Assembly (NCBI RefSeq): GCF_001667185.1 | Contig: NZ_LZIC01000133.1 | Coordinates: 45,903-109,902 of the forward strand | Reading direction: 5' to 3' | DNA length: 64,000 nucleotides | Source of the DNA: Mycobacterium sp. 852002-50816_SCH5313054-b | GTDB lineage: Bacteria > Actinomycetota > Actinomycetes > Mycobacteriales > Mycobacteriaceae | Shown: one piece after another, positions 46,301 to 54,511 of the stretch | How the letters are laid out: each line of letters opens with the position of its first letter | How positions within the stretch are numbered: position 1 is the first letter of the stretch | Notes under the pieces: generated by a model | Told to the model about the DNA's origin: nothing | The model's database searches: none | Seen by the model: only the letters and a program-made list of their open reading frames with translations | Translations under genes and position numbers: made by a program

Positions 46301-46711
46301 CAACGCTTCCCACGACACCTCGAGCATAAGTCGCTGCTGCGGGTCCATCGCGAGCGCCTCGCTGGGCCCGACGCCGAAGAACCCGGCATCGAAGTCGCCG
46401 GCGTTCTGCAGGAAGCTGCCCTGACGGGTGTACATCTTGCCCTGCGCGTCGGGGTCCGGGTCGTACAACGCGTCGATCTCCCAGCCGCGATCGGTGGGAA
46501 ACTCCGTCACCGCATCGCGGCCCTCGGCCACCAGCTGCCACAAGGCTTCCGGCGAATCCACCCCACCGGCGTAGCGGCACGCCATGCCGACCAGCGCCAC
46601 CGGCTCGGACAGTTTGCCTTCGAGCTCGGCCACCCGTCGCCGGGTCCGCCTGAGGTCTGCGGTCAGGCGCTTGAGGTAATCGACGTGCTTTTCGGTGCTC
46701 GGCGTAGTCAT
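40355..46711 (-). CDS. Fully reducing type I PKS module (unsplit Pks8+Pks17)
   Basis: 2118 residues, one complete module: N-terminal docking coil (about 8-35, DYLKRLTADLRRTRRRVAELE split at 20), KS with C205 (DTACSSS), AT with GHSVGE and HAFH (malonyl), DH with the HAVAGMVLFP active-site histidine and HPVLLDAAL, ER with NADPH motif AATGGVGMAAVQ, KR with TGGTGMAG, an LDD motif (B-type) and SSMAG...NYAAANSF, ACP S1993, and the C-terminal docking end ESQLFAILDEEVGP. In M. tuberculosis the equivalent is split into pks8 and pks17, whose loss removes monomethyl-branched unsaturated fatty acids. Here the frame is continuous. Twenty bases follow pks7; three precede pks9. No thioesterase. Confidence 0.92.
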   Translation of the reverse strand: MTTPSTEKHVDYLKRLTADLRRTRRRVAELEGKLSEPVALVGMACRYAGGVDSPEALWQLVAEGRDAVTEFPTDRGWEIDALYDPDPDAQGKMYTRQGSFLQNAGDFDAGFFGVGPSEALAMDPQQRLMLEVSWEALERAGIDPLALRGSPTGVFAGVIHAGYGGEVKGELEGYGLTGSTLSVASGRVSYVLGLEGPAVSVDTACSSSLVAMHLAAHSLRTGECDLALAAGVTVMATAAAFVEFSRQRALAPDGRCKVYAGAADGTSWSEGAGVLVLERLSDARRLGHPVLALLRGSAVNQDGASNGLTAPNGPSQQRVIRAALADAGLTTADVDVVEGHGTGTVLGDPIEAQALLATYGQDRPADRPLWLGSIKSNIGHTSAAAGVAGVIKMVQAMRHDLMPQTLHVDVPTPHVDWSEGAVSVLTEPRPWTPEPAHGPRRAGISSFGISGTNAHVIVEEPPTEPESPAPPRDGADPVVPWVVSARSERALADQAARLAANVGADPGADVVDVGWSLATTRSAFEHRAVLIGADRAALLEGFAGLASGSPGAAAVVGSARSLGKTVFMFPGQGSQWLGMGAELYGRFPEFARAFDEAAAALDGHLRLPLRQVVWGDDPELLESTEFAQPALFAIEVALASLWRSWGVLPDIVMGHSVGELAAAHVAGALSLADAACVVAARGRLMARLPAGGAMVAVAATEAEVAPMLTEGASIAAVNGPEAVVVSGERGAVDAVVDRLAKLGRRVHRLAVSHAFHSPLMDPMIDDFAAVLDGISVAEPRIGLVSNLTGELAGPGYGSKAYWLGHVREPVRLVDGLRLAESLGAGVFVEVGPGAALTASLSQSLTGEPAAAVITMAKDRPEIDSALLAAGGLYVTGVGIDWAAAYDGLAARRVALPTYAFQRRRYWLPPELVGSGDVSTSGLAAAGHGLLGAVVERPDSGGVVLTGRLSTAAQPWLADHAVAGMVLFPGAGFVELVLRAGDEVGCSVVEELTLSAPLILPAPGTVRVQVVVGAGEAGRRAVSVYSSGLQPNSDWILHAEGELSGGSTEPAADLSVWPPAGATAVDVTGGYERLAELGYDYGPAFRGLQAMWRRGGEIFAEVAVPQVAGVTVAGYGIHPVLLDAALHALGMDDAQAQAVLPFSWQGVCLHAAGASRVRVRLSPVGAGAVSLELADPAGLPVLSVRELVLRPLSAEQLAAGAARPGGAGLFQPTWVPVSVAPNGVAEAAVVWEPGSQDGAGLPGLVYAATHEALGVLQSWLAGDGSGVLVVQTRGAVAFDDEEVTDPAAAAVWGLVRSAQAEHPGRVVLLDSDGSVDVDTVIACGEPQVVVRAGEAYAARLAPAEGSILALPPGEWRLAAGDAGTLEDLMAQPCPRAELTAGQVRVAVAATGVNFRDVLVALGMYPGAADLGAEGAGVVTEVGPGVTGLAVGDAVTGIIGLTGSEAVVDERLVVRVPAAWSLVEAAGVPVVFLTALYGLSDLAKLRAGERVLVHAATGGVGMAAVQLARHWGAEVFATASRGKWDTLRAMGFDDVHIGDSRTLEFEAKFRAVAGGRGFQVVLNSLAGEFTDASLRLLASGGRFIEMGKTDPRDAAAIAGQYPGVRYRAFDLMEAGPDRIAAMLGALMSLFDAGTLTPLPVKSFDVRHATEAYRFVSQARHTGKVVLTLPDGPGGLAAGTALITGGTGMAGSALARHLVAKYRVPHVMLVSRGGERADGAAELAAELRDAGASVSVVACDVADSGAVAGLLARVPARYPLRGVFHAAGVLDDGLIASLTPERMDTVLRAKVDGAWHLHELTKELNLSAFVMFSSMAGIVGAPGQGNYAAANSFLDGLASYRRAQGLAGLSVAWGLWEEASTMTRHLGDKDRARMSRAGLAPLSSQQALQLLDDALLADRPLLVAARLDTAALGGDGAMVPPVLRGLATRRSRRVIADAATTAASVSGLRARLHGLTAEQRHRELVDLVCGNAATVLGHATADVDAERAFQDLGFDSLTAVELRNRLKTATGLTLSPTLIFDHPTPSALAEHLDAQLATAPTNDPPDRMARFNDVARELQALIDQPGWSPGDKALLTARIDTLLSTLSAPEPDLDPVELFGDDLDTATESQLFAILDEEVGP
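41932..42109. repeat. 178-base block identical to 48324-48501 (ER domain, copy 1)
   Basis: Read base by base, this stretch of the enoylreductase region is identical to its counterpart in the neighbouring pks gene. Flanking ER sequence is similar but differs at scattered sites. It is a mark of recent gene conversion or recombination between the two modules. Confidence 0.85.
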
Positions 46712-46731
46712 TTCAGCGGAATTTCCTGGGT

Positions 46732-49700
46732 CTATGAGCGGCCGAGTTCTTCGTCGAGGATCGCGAAGAGTTGGCTTTCGTCGGCGGCGTTGAGGTCGTC
46801 GTCAAGGTGGTCGGGGTCGGGCCGGTCGGCGGGAGCCGCTGTGGCGAGCAGATTTTGGAGGCGAGCGCTCAACCGCGCCTGGTCGTCCGGCTTGCAGTCG
46901 GGCGAGTCCAGCAGCGCCTGCAATTCCCGGACGATGTCCTCGAAGCGCGACATCAGGGCGGGCCCGTCGGCGGTGGTCGCCAGTTCGGCGCCCAGGTGGG
47001 CGGCCAGGATCGCCGGTGTGGGGTAGTCGAAGATCAGGGTGGGCGAAAGCGTGAGGCCGGCGGCCGTTTTGAGGCGGTTGCGCAGTTCGACGGCGGTCAG
47101 CGAGTCAAAGCCGAGGTCCTGGAAGGCGCGGTCGGCGGCGATGTCGCTGCCACCGGGCAGCCCCAACACGGTCGCGGCGTTGGCGCAGACCAGGTCGACC
47201 AACTCGCGTTGGCGCGCCTCGGGGCTCAGCCCGTGCAGGCGCACCTTGAGTCCGGTCGTCGACGCGGTGTGACCGGGGTCGGTGACGACGCGGCGGGTGG
47301 GTCGGACGGCCAACTCCCGCAACAACGGGGGCAGCCCGGCGGCGTTGTCGGACAGGGCGGTTCGATCCACGCGGACGGCCACCACCACGGGATGGTCGAC
47401 GAGCAGGGCGGTATCGAACGACTCCAGCGCCAGCTCGGTCGACAGCGCCGCCAGCCCGATGCGGCTCATCCGGGCTTTGTCCCGATCGCCCAGGTGTGCC
47501 GTCATCGACGACGCCTGTTCCCACAGTCCCCAGGCCAGCGACAGGCCCGGCAGTCCGTGCGCACGGCGGTGCGCGACGAGGCCGTCGAGGAAAGTGTTGG
47601 CCGCCGCGTAATTGGCCTGTCCCGGGGTGCCCACGATCCCGGCCATCGACGAAAACACCACGAACGCCGCCAAGTCGCGATCCCGGGTCAGCTCGTGCAG
47701 ATTCCAGGCCCCGTCGACTTTGGCCCGCAACACCGCGTCGACGCGATCGGCGGTCAACGAGGAGATCAACCCGTCGTCGAGCACCCCGGCGGCGTGCACG
47801 ATCGCGCGCAGCGGGTAGTCCGCGGGAAGTTGGGCGAGCATCCCCGCCACCGCCTCGCGGTCGGCCACGTCGCAGGCCACCACCGACACCCGGGCCCCGG
47901 CCTCTTCCAATCGGCCCACCAGCTCGGGCACCCCGGCGGCGTCCGCGCCGGCGCGGCTGACCAGCACCACCCGGGCCACCCCGTAGCGCTCGACGAGGTG
48001 GCGGGCCAGCGCCGAACCGGCCATGCCGGTACCGCCCGTGATCACCACGCTGCCCCCGGCCAACCCGCCACCGGATCCGCTGAGGGCGCCGCCGGGCCCG
48101 CCGGGGATGGTGAGGGCGACCTTGCCGATGTGGCGGGCCGCGCTGACGAACCGATACGCCGCCGGGGCGCACCGGACGTCAAACGTCGTGAGCGGCAGGG
48201 GGCGTATCGCGCCGTCGCGCAGCAGCCGGATCACCTCGGACAGCAGCGCGGCCGTGCGGTCGGGTCCGGCCTCCATCAGGTCGAACGACTGATATGCCAC
48301 CCCCGGGTACTGGTCGGCGACGACCGCCGCGTCGCGCGGGTCGGTCTTGCCCATCTCGATGAAGCGTCCGCCGGAGGCCAACAACCGCAATGACGCGTCG
48401 GTGAACTCACCGGCCAGCGAGTTGAGCACCACCTGAAAGCCCCGGCCGCCCGCCACCGCACGGAACTTCGCCTCGAACTCCAGCGTCCGCGAATCGCCGA
48501 TGTGAGCGTCATCAAATCCCATGGCGCGCAACGTGTCCCATTTACCGCGGCTGGCGGTGGCGAACACCTCCGCACCCCAATGCCGCGCCAGCTGCACCGC
48601 GGCCATCCCCACCCCGCCGGTCGCGGCGTGCACCAGCACCCGCTCCCCGGCCTGCAGCCCGGCCAGATCCGACAACCCGTACAGCGCGGTCAAAAACACC
48701 ACCGGCACGCCCGCGGCCTCGACCAGCGACCGCCCCGCCGGCACCCGCACCACCAGGCGCTCGTCCACCACGGCCTCGGAGCCGACCACACCCAGCAATC
48801 CCATGACGGGTTCGCCGACGGCCAACCCGGTCACGCCCGGCCCGACCTCGGTGACCACCCCGGCGCCCTCGGCCCCCAGCTGGCCGCCCCCGGGGTACAT
48901 GCCCAACGCCACCAACACATCCCGGAAGTTCACCCCGACCGCGGCCACCGCCACCCGCACCTGCCCGGCGGCGAGCTCGGCCCGCGGGAGCGGCCCCAGC
49001 ACCAGGTCCTCCGGCGTGCCCGCGCCTCCGGCGTCCAACCGCCAGCCCCGCGACGGCAGCGTGAGCACCGACCCCGCCGCGACCGGCGCCAGCCGCGCCG
49101 CGTGGACCACACCGGCGCGAATCACCAATTGCGGCTCACCGCAAGCGATTGCCGCCGCCACGTCCACCGAGCCGTCGGAATCCACCAGCACCACCCGGCC
49201 GGGATGCTCGGATTGGGCCGACCGCACCAGGCCCCACACCGCCGCGCCGGCCAGATCCGAAACGTCCTCGCCGGCAAGCGCAACGGCCCCTCGGGTGAGC
49301 ACCGCCAAGACCCCGGACCCCTCGCCGGCCAACCAGGACTGCAGCACGCCCAACACCTCGGTGGCGGCCGCGTGCACCGAGCCCACCGGGTCGGGGCCGG
49401 CGCCGGCCAGTTCCCAGACCGCTGCGCCGTCGTCAATCCCATTGCCGTCCACGGTTATCGGGGACCACACCACCTCCAGCAACCCCTCCGCCGGAGCCGC
49501 GGCCGACGACAGCTGCTGACGCGAAACCGGTCGCATCACCAGCGACCGCACCGACAGCACCGGTAGCCCCGTCGCGTCGGCCAGCTCCAGCGACACCGCG
49601 TCGGCGCCCGCCGAAGCGATGCGAACCCGCGCCCGCGCGGCGCCTGCGGCGTGCAGCGACACGCCCTGCCAGGAAAACGGCAGCACGGTCTGGGCCTGCT

Positions 49701-52700
49701 CGCCCGCCAACCCGAGCGCGTGCAACGCCGCATCCAACAGGACGGGGTGCATCCCGAAGCCGCCGGCCTGGGCGCCGGCGTCCTGCGGTACCTCGACCTC
49801 GGCGAAAGTTTCGTCCCCGCGCCGCCACATCGCCCGCAGGCCCCGGAAGGCCGGACCGTACTGGTAGCCCCGCTGCGCCAGCCGCTCATAGGCGCCGGCG
49901 ACGTCCACCGAAGTGGCGCCGACCGGCGGCCACACCGACAGGTCCGAATCCGGTGTCAGGGGACGTTCGCTCAGCAGGCCCTGCGCGTGCAGGACCCAGT
50001 CCGAACCCGATTGGGCGCCACGGGAATACACCGACACCTCACGGTGCCCGGAGTCGTCGACGCCGCCGACGATCACCTGCACCTGCACGGCGCCGCTCGC
50101 GGGCAACACCAGCGGGGCCGACAATGTCAGCTCTTCGATCGCCCCGCACCCGACCTCGTCGCCGGCCCGGATGACCAACTCCACGAATGCCGCTCCCGGG
50201 AACAACACCGTGCCGCTCACCGCGTGTCCGGCCAGCCACGGCTGGGCGGCCACCGACAGCCGGCCCGTCAGGACCACCCCGCCCGCGTCGGGCCGCTGCA
50301 GCACCGCGCGCAGGAAACCGTGCTCGGCCGCCAGCACGCCCAGGCTGGCCGCATCCCCCGAACCCGCCGATGCGTCCGGGAGCCAAAAGCGCCGCCGGAC
50401 GAACCCGTACGTCGGCAGGTCGACCCGTTGCCCACCGGCCAGCGCCGGGCGCCAGTCCACGCGCGCGCCGGCCGCGTGCGCGTGGCCCACCGACAGCCAA
50501 AACCGTTGCAGGCCACCGTCTTCGCGGCCCAGTGAGGGAATGACGATCGCGTCGGCGACCTGGTCCGCCAGCGTCTGTTCGATGCCGGCGATCAGCACCG
50601 GGTGCGGGCTCGATTCGACGAAGACGCGATAGCCGGCCTCGCCCGCGCTGCGCACCGCTCGTTCGAATTGCACCGTCTGCCGGATGCTTCGGTACCAGTA
50701 GTCGGCGTCCAGCCCGGCGGTGTCCATGACGTCGCCGGTCGCGGTGGAGAAGAAGGCGACCGACGAAAGCCGCGGCGCGATGCCGGCCAGCGCCTCGAGG
50801 AGCGGTTCGCGGATGACGTCGACGTGGGCGGAGTGAGACGCGTAGTCGACGTCGATCATGCGGGCGCGAATCTCCTCGGCCTCACACCGTCGCACCAGCT
50901 CCGCCAGCGCGTCGACGTCACCCGACACCGCCACCGACGAAACACCGTTGACGGCAGCGATATTCAGCCGATCGCCCCACGCGGCCACCAGCTCGCCGGC
51001 CTGCGCCGGCCCGCACGCGAGCGAGGCCATGCCGCCCGCGCCCGACAGGCCTACCAGCAGCCGGCTGCGCAGCGCCACCACCCGGGCGGCATCTTCCAGC
51101 GACAGTGCGCCCGCCACGTAGGCCGCGGCGATCTCGCCCTGCGAATGCCCGATCACCGCGTCGGGAGCCACGCCCATCGAGCGCCACAGCTCGGTCAGTG
51201 ACACCATGACCGCCCACAGCACCGGCTGCACCACGTCGACCCGATCGAGCCCCGGGGCCCCCGGCGCACCGCGGATGACGTCGACCAGCGACCACTCCAC
51301 ATGCTCGGCGAGCGCCTTGTCGCAGCGGCGCAGCTGTTCGGCGAACACCGCTGAACTGTCCAGCAACTCGGCCCCCATGCCGACCCACTGCGAGCCCTGG
51401 CCAGGGAACACGAACACGGTCTTGCCCACCGGCCGCGCCCGCCCCGTCACCACACCGGCGCCCGGCTCACCGGCGGCCAGGCTTGCCAACCCCGCCACCA
51501 ACTGCTCGCGGCCGGCACCCACCACCACCGCGCGATGCTCGAACAGCGACCGCGTCGAGACCAGCGACCAGCCCACGTCGACCGCGCGCAGGGCGGGATG
51601 GGCTGTCACGTGCGCGAGCAGCCGCGCGGCCTGGTTCGCCAACGCGTCGGCCGACCGCGCGGACAGCACCCACGGCGCCGGCGGGTCATCGCCGGCCGCC
51701 GTGGGGCTTTCCGCCTCCACCGGAGGTTGCTCCACAATGACGTGCGCGTTGGTGCCGCTGATCCCGAACGCAGACACCCCCGCGCGCCGCGGCCGGTCCT
51801 GCGCCGGCCAGGGCCGCGGCTCGGTCAACAACGACACCGCGCCGGCCGACCAGTCGACGTGCGGCGTCGGCGCATCGACGTGCAACGTCTTGGGCATCAA
51901 CCCGTGCCGCATCGCCTGCACCAGCTTGATCACCCCGGCGGCGCCCGCCGCGGCCGAGGTATGCCCCATGTTCGATTTGATCGACCCGAGCCACAGCGGC
52001 CGGTCCGTAGGCCGCTCCTGCCCGTAGGTCGCCAGAAGCGCTTGCGCCTCAATGGGATCCCCCAGGGTGGTGCCGGTGCCGTGGCCCTCCACCAGGTCCA
52101 CCTCGGCCGCGTTGAGCCGCGCGTTGGCCAGCGCCGCCCTGATCACCCGTTGCTGCGACGGCCCGTTGGGCGTCGCCAGCCCGTTGGACGCGCCGTCCTG
52201 ATTCACCGCGGATCCCCGCAGCACGGCCAGCACCGGATGCCCCAATCGCCGGGCATCGGCCAACCGCTCCAGCGCCAGCACACCGACGCCCTCGGAGAAC
52301 GCGGTGCCGTCGGCGGCGCCCGCGTAGGCCTTGCATCGGCCGTCGGCGGACAGGGCCCGCTGCCTGCTGAATTCGATGAACATCGCCGGAGTGGCCATCA
52401 CCGTCACGCCGCCGGCCAGCGCCAGATCACACTCGCCGGACCGCAGCGACTGCGCCGCCAGGTGCATTGCCACCAATGACGAGGAGCACGCCGTGTCCAC
52501 CGACACCGCCGGGCCCTCCAGCCCCAGCGCGTACGCCACCCGGCCCGAGGCCACGCTCAAGGTGGATCCGCGCAGCCCATACCGTTCCAGGTCTCCAGGC
52601 ACCCGGCCCTGCCCGCCGTAGGAACCGTGAAACACCCCGGCGAACACGCCCGTCGGCGAGCCCCGCAACGCGACCGGGTCAATCCCGGCCCGCTCCAACG

Positions 52701-53115
52701 CCTCCCACGACACCTCCAGCAACAGCCGCTGCTGCGGGTCCATCGCCAGCGCCTCGCTGGGCGCGATCCCGAAGAACGCGGCGTCGAAATCCGCGACGTC
52801 GGCCAGGAACCCGCCGCACCGCGTGTACGACTTGCCCACCGCATCGGGATCCGGATCGAACAAGTCGGCCAGATCCCAGCCCCGATCGGCCGGAAAGTCC
52901 GACACCACGTCGCGGCCCTCGGCCACCATCTGCCACAGGCCCTCGGGGGAATCCACCCCGCCCGGGTAGCGGCAGGCCATGCCCACCACCGCCACCGGCT
53001 CGGTGGGCCCTTCCGCGATCAGCGCCAGGTACTCGCGGTTCTCCCGCTTCAGCCGCTCGTTTTCCTTCAGCGATTTCCGGAGCGCAGCGACGAGCTCATC
53101 GTGGGTGCTGGTCAT
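46732..53115 (-). CDS. pks7: Fully reducing type I PKS module Pks7-like (methylmalonyl)
   Basis: 2127 residues: docking coil (about 6-35, DELVAALRKSLKENERLKRE), KS with C210 (VDTACSSS), H345 and H385, AT with GHSQG (656-660) and YASH (758-761), the methylmalonyl-CoA pattern, DH with H964 (GHAVSGTVLFP), ER (AATGGVGMAAVQ), KR (TGGTGMAG, LDD, SSMAG..GTPGQANYAAANTF), ACP S2005, and the DEBS-like docking end ESQLFAILDEELGRS. It should add a methyl-branched, fully saturated C2 unit. pks7 mutants of M. tuberculosis are reported to be affected in phthiocerol dimycocerosate. The gene follows pks10 after a 228-base spacer with a direct repeat, so it may have its own promoter. Confidence 0.93.
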   Translation of the reverse strand: MTSTHDELVAALRKSLKENERLKRENREYLALIAEGPTEPVAVVGMACRYPGGVDSPEGLWQMVAEGRDVVSDFPADRGWDLADLFDPDPDAVGKSYTRCGGFLADVADFDAAFFGIAPSEALAMDPQQRLLLEVSWEALERAGIDPVALRGSPTGVFAGVFHGSYGGQGRVPGDLERYGLRGSTLSVASGRVAYALGLEGPAVSVDTACSSSLVAMHLAAQSLRSGECDLALAGGVTVMATPAMFIEFSRQRALSADGRCKAYAGAADGTAFSEGVGVLALERLADARRLGHPVLAVLRGSAVNQDGASNGLATPNGPSQQRVIRAALANARLNAAEVDLVEGHGTGTTLGDPIEAQALLATYGQERPTDRPLWLGSIKSNMGHTSAAAGAAGVIKLVQAMRHGLMPKTLHVDAPTPHVDWSAGAVSLLTEPRPWPAQDRPRRAGVSAFGISGTNAHVIVEQPPVEAESPTAAGDDPPAPWVLSARSADALANQAARLLAHVTAHPALRAVDVGWSLVSTRSLFEHRAVVVGAGREQLVAGLASLAAGEPGAGVVTGRARPVGKTVFVFPGQGSQWVGMGAELLDSSAVFAEQLRRCDKALAEHVEWSLVDVIRGAPGAPGLDRVDVVQPVLWAVMVSLTELWRSMGVAPDAVIGHSQGEIAAAYVAGALSLEDAARVVALRSRLLVGLSGAGGMASLACGPAQAGELVAAWGDRLNIAAVNGVSSVAVSGDVDALAELVRRCEAEEIRARMIDVDYASHSAHVDVIREPLLEALAGIAPRLSSVAFFSTATGDVMDTAGLDADYWYRSIRQTVQFERAVRSAGEAGYRVFVESSPHPVLIAGIEQTLADQVADAIVIPSLGREDGGLQRFWLSVGHAHAAGARVDWRPALAGGQRVDLPTYGFVRRRFWLPDASAGSGDAASLGVLAAEHGFLRAVLQRPDAGGVVLTGRLSVAAQPWLAGHAVSGTVLFPGAAFVELVIRAGDEVGCGAIEELTLSAPLVLPASGAVQVQVIVGGVDDSGHREVSVYSRGAQSGSDWVLHAQGLLSERPLTPDSDLSVWPPVGATSVDVAGAYERLAQRGYQYGPAFRGLRAMWRRGDETFAEVEVPQDAGAQAGGFGMHPVLLDAALHALGLAGEQAQTVLPFSWQGVSLHAAGAARARVRIASAGADAVSLELADATGLPVLSVRSLVMRPVSRQQLSSAAAPAEGLLEVVWSPITVDGNGIDDGAAVWELAGAGPDPVGSVHAAATEVLGVLQSWLAGEGSGVLAVLTRGAVALAGEDVSDLAGAAVWGLVRSAQSEHPGRVVLVDSDGSVDVAAAIACGEPQLVIRAGVVHAARLAPVAAGSVLTLPSRGWRLDAGGAGTPEDLVLGPLPRAELAAGQVRVAVAAVGVNFRDVLVALGMYPGGGQLGAEGAGVVTEVGPGVTGLAVGEPVMGLLGVVGSEAVVDERLVVRVPAGRSLVEAAGVPVVFLTALYGLSDLAGLQAGERVLVHAATGGVGMAAVQLARHWGAEVFATASRGKWDTLRAMGFDDAHIGDSRTLEFEAKFRAVAGGRGFQVVLNSLAGEFTDASLRLLASGGRFIEMGKTDPRDAAVVADQYPGVAYQSFDLMEAGPDRTAALLSEVIRLLRDGAIRPLPLTTFDVRCAPAAYRFVSAARHIGKVALTIPGGPGGALSGSGGGLAGGSVVITGGTGMAGSALARHLVERYGVARVVLVSRAGADAAGVPELVGRLEEAGARVSVVACDVADREAVAGMLAQLPADYPLRAIVHAAGVLDDGLISSLTADRVDAVLRAKVDGAWNLHELTRDRDLAAFVVFSSMAGIVGTPGQANYAAANTFLDGLVAHRRAHGLPGLSLAWGLWEQASSMTAHLGDRDKARMSRIGLAALSTELALESFDTALLVDHPVVVAVRVDRTALSDNAAGLPPLLRELAVRPTRRVVTDPGHTASTTGLKVRLHGLSPEARQRELVDLVCANAATVLGLPGGSDIAADRAFQDLGFDSLTAVELRNRLKTAAGLTLSPTLIFDYPTPAILAAHLGAELATTADGPALMSRFEDIVRELQALLDSPDCKPDDQARLSARLQNLLATAAPADRPDPDHLDDDLNAADESQLFAILDEELGRS
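48324..48501. repeat. 178-base block identical to 41932-42109 (ER domain, copy 2)
   Basis: Second copy of the identical enoylreductase-coding stretch, offset by 6392 bases and in the same orientation. Confidence 0.85.
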
Positions 53116-53221
53116 GCCACCCGGCCTCTCGTGTCACTCATCCGAACGGGGGTACGGCGACGCGACAGCCAGGGCCGGGCCGGGCTCATCGCCCCGGCCG
53201 ACACGGCTTGCGCCTCTCCTG

Positions 53222-53296
53222 AACCCCCGAACAGACCCCCGACCACACTCCCGCCGCCCCACTGTCAGCACTTCGTGCAACGCCCCAACAGACCCC
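53222..53296. repeat. Direct repeat of an 18-base motif upstream of pks7
   Basis: AACCCCCGAACAGACCCC (53222-53239) and AACGCCCCAACAGACCCC (53279-53296) differ at two positions and are 57 bases apart, in the pks10-pks7 spacer, 107-181 bases before the pks7 ATG. It is possibly a paired activator site. The rest of the spacer shows nothing clear. Confidence 0.4.
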
Positions 53297-53343
53297 ACGG
53301 GCAGAGCTTTACCGTACGACGAAAAGTTCACGAACACGACGAA

Positions 53344-54405
53344 TCAGTGCCACCGAAGCAGCACGAGTTCAGAACAGAATCCCGGACCCATCGCGAGCAT
53401 CAGACCCGGGCTTCCGCTGGGCGGCTTCTTGGCGATGGTGTCGCGCAGCACATGCAGCACCGAGGCCGACGAGAGGTTGCCGATCTCGCCGAGCGAGCGC
53501 CAGGTCAGCTCGAGCGCCTCCGGCGGCAGGTCAAGGCTCGCGTTGATCGCCTCGATGACCTTGGGACCGCCGGGATGGCTCACGAAGGCGCCGATATCGG
53601 TGGTGCTCAGGCCGTGCGCGCCCAGAAACCCGCCGACGTCGTCGGCGATGTACTGCTCGACCACCGCGGCCACGTCCTTGGACAACACCAGCTCGAACCC
53701 GGCGCCGCCAACGTCATAACCCATCGTGCGCAGCGAGTCCGGGTAGAGGTGGCTGCGGGAGTCGATGATGTCCGGGCCGCCCGCGGCGACCTGCTCGGCG
53801 CGCCGCTCCCCGACGGCCACCACCGCCCCGGCCCCGTCGGCGAACAGCGCGCTGCCGACCAGGCCGGCCAGCGACGGCTTGTAGCCCGGGTAGGTCATCG
53901 AGCAGAGCTCGACCGAGACCAGGGCCGCCACGCCGTCCACGGCGCCCCGCAGGTAGTCGTGCAGGCGCGCCACCCCCGCCGCCCCGGCGACGCAGCCCAG
54001 GCCGAACAGCGGCACCCGCCGGACGTCGTCGCGCAGCCCGAGCCGCCCGGCGATCCGGGCGTCCAGCGACGGGACGGCGATCCCGGTGACCGTCGTCGTG
54101 ATGAGCAGGTCGAGGTCCTGGGGCCGCAGGCCCGCCTCGGCGAGGGCACCCTCGAGCGCCTCACAACCCAGGTCGACGGCCTTGTCGATGAAGATCCGGT
54201 TGGCCCGGCCGAAGTCGGTCAGGGCGGGATACTGCTCCAGCGGCAGGACCAGGTGGCGGCCGTTGACCTTGGCGCTGGCGTGCAGCTGGCGGACGATGTC
54301 CTCGTAGTCCTCGAAACCGGGTATCCGGAGGAAGAATTCAGTGAGCTCTCGCTGGGAATAGCGGTGCGGCGGCAGCGCACCGAAGACTCCGGCGATGACG
54401 CTCAT
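53344..54405 (-). CDS. pks10: Type III polyketide synthase Pks10
   Basis: 353 residues from the ATG at 54405 (MSVIAGVFGALPPHRYSQ). The triad is C138 (LFGLGCVAG), H277 (VSHPGGPK) and N310 (GEIGNLSS), spaced as in mycobacterial Pks18. The C-terminal AMGPGFCSELVLLRWH is identical to that of Pks11. Chalcone-synthase-like enzymes of this clade take long or branched acyl starters and form alkylpyrones or alkylresorcinols. It is the first gene of the leftward PKS series, with its own promoter region (54406-54511) just after the end of argH. pks10 mutants of M. tuberculosis are reported to lack phthiocerol dimycocerosates, but no direct biochemistry links the two. Confidence 0.93.
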   Translation of the reverse strand: MSVIAGVFGALPPHRYSQRELTEFFLRIPGFEDYEDIVRQLHASAKVNGRHLVLPLEQYPALTDFGRANRIFIDKAVDLGCEALEGALAEAGLRPQDLDLLITTTVTGIAVPSLDARIAGRLGLRDDVRRVPLFGLGCVAGAAGVARLHDYLRGAVDGVAALVSVELCSMTYPGYKPSLAGLVGSALFADGAGAVVAVGERRAEQVAAGGPDIIDSRSHLYPDSLRTMGYDVGGAGFELVLSKDVAAVVEQYIADDVGGFLGAHGLSTTDIGAFVSHPGGPKVIEAINASLDLPPEALELTWRSLGEIGNLSSASVLHVLRDTIAKKPPSGSPGLMLAMGPGFCSELVLLRWH

Positions 54406-54465
54406 TGGTCCCATCCCTTGGTGACGACGACATAGGCCGAGTGGTTCAACTCGATGCCATAAGTC

Positions 54466-54504
54466 TGGAAGTTTAGCCTCCTGAAAACCGCCGGGCATAT
54501 GCCC
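54466..54504 (-). promoter_or_regulatory. pks10 promoter region: CTAAACTTCCA motif and GGGCATATGCCC palindrome
   Basis: The minus-strand element CTAAACTTCCA (54476-54466) is identical to one before pks11. A perfect 12-base palindrome, GGGCATATGCCC, lies at 54493-54504, exactly where the -35 would fall. The -35 itself is poor (ATGCCC), suggesting activator dependence. Confidence 0.45.
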
Positions 54505-54511
54505 AGGTCAG

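Noticed and set aside
36019..54405. The PKS locus as a horizontally acquired island
   Set aside because: The same gene set lies between the arg operon and CYP139 in M. tuberculosis, and codon use looks like the neighbours. Only the pks9-pks11 gap is AT-rich.
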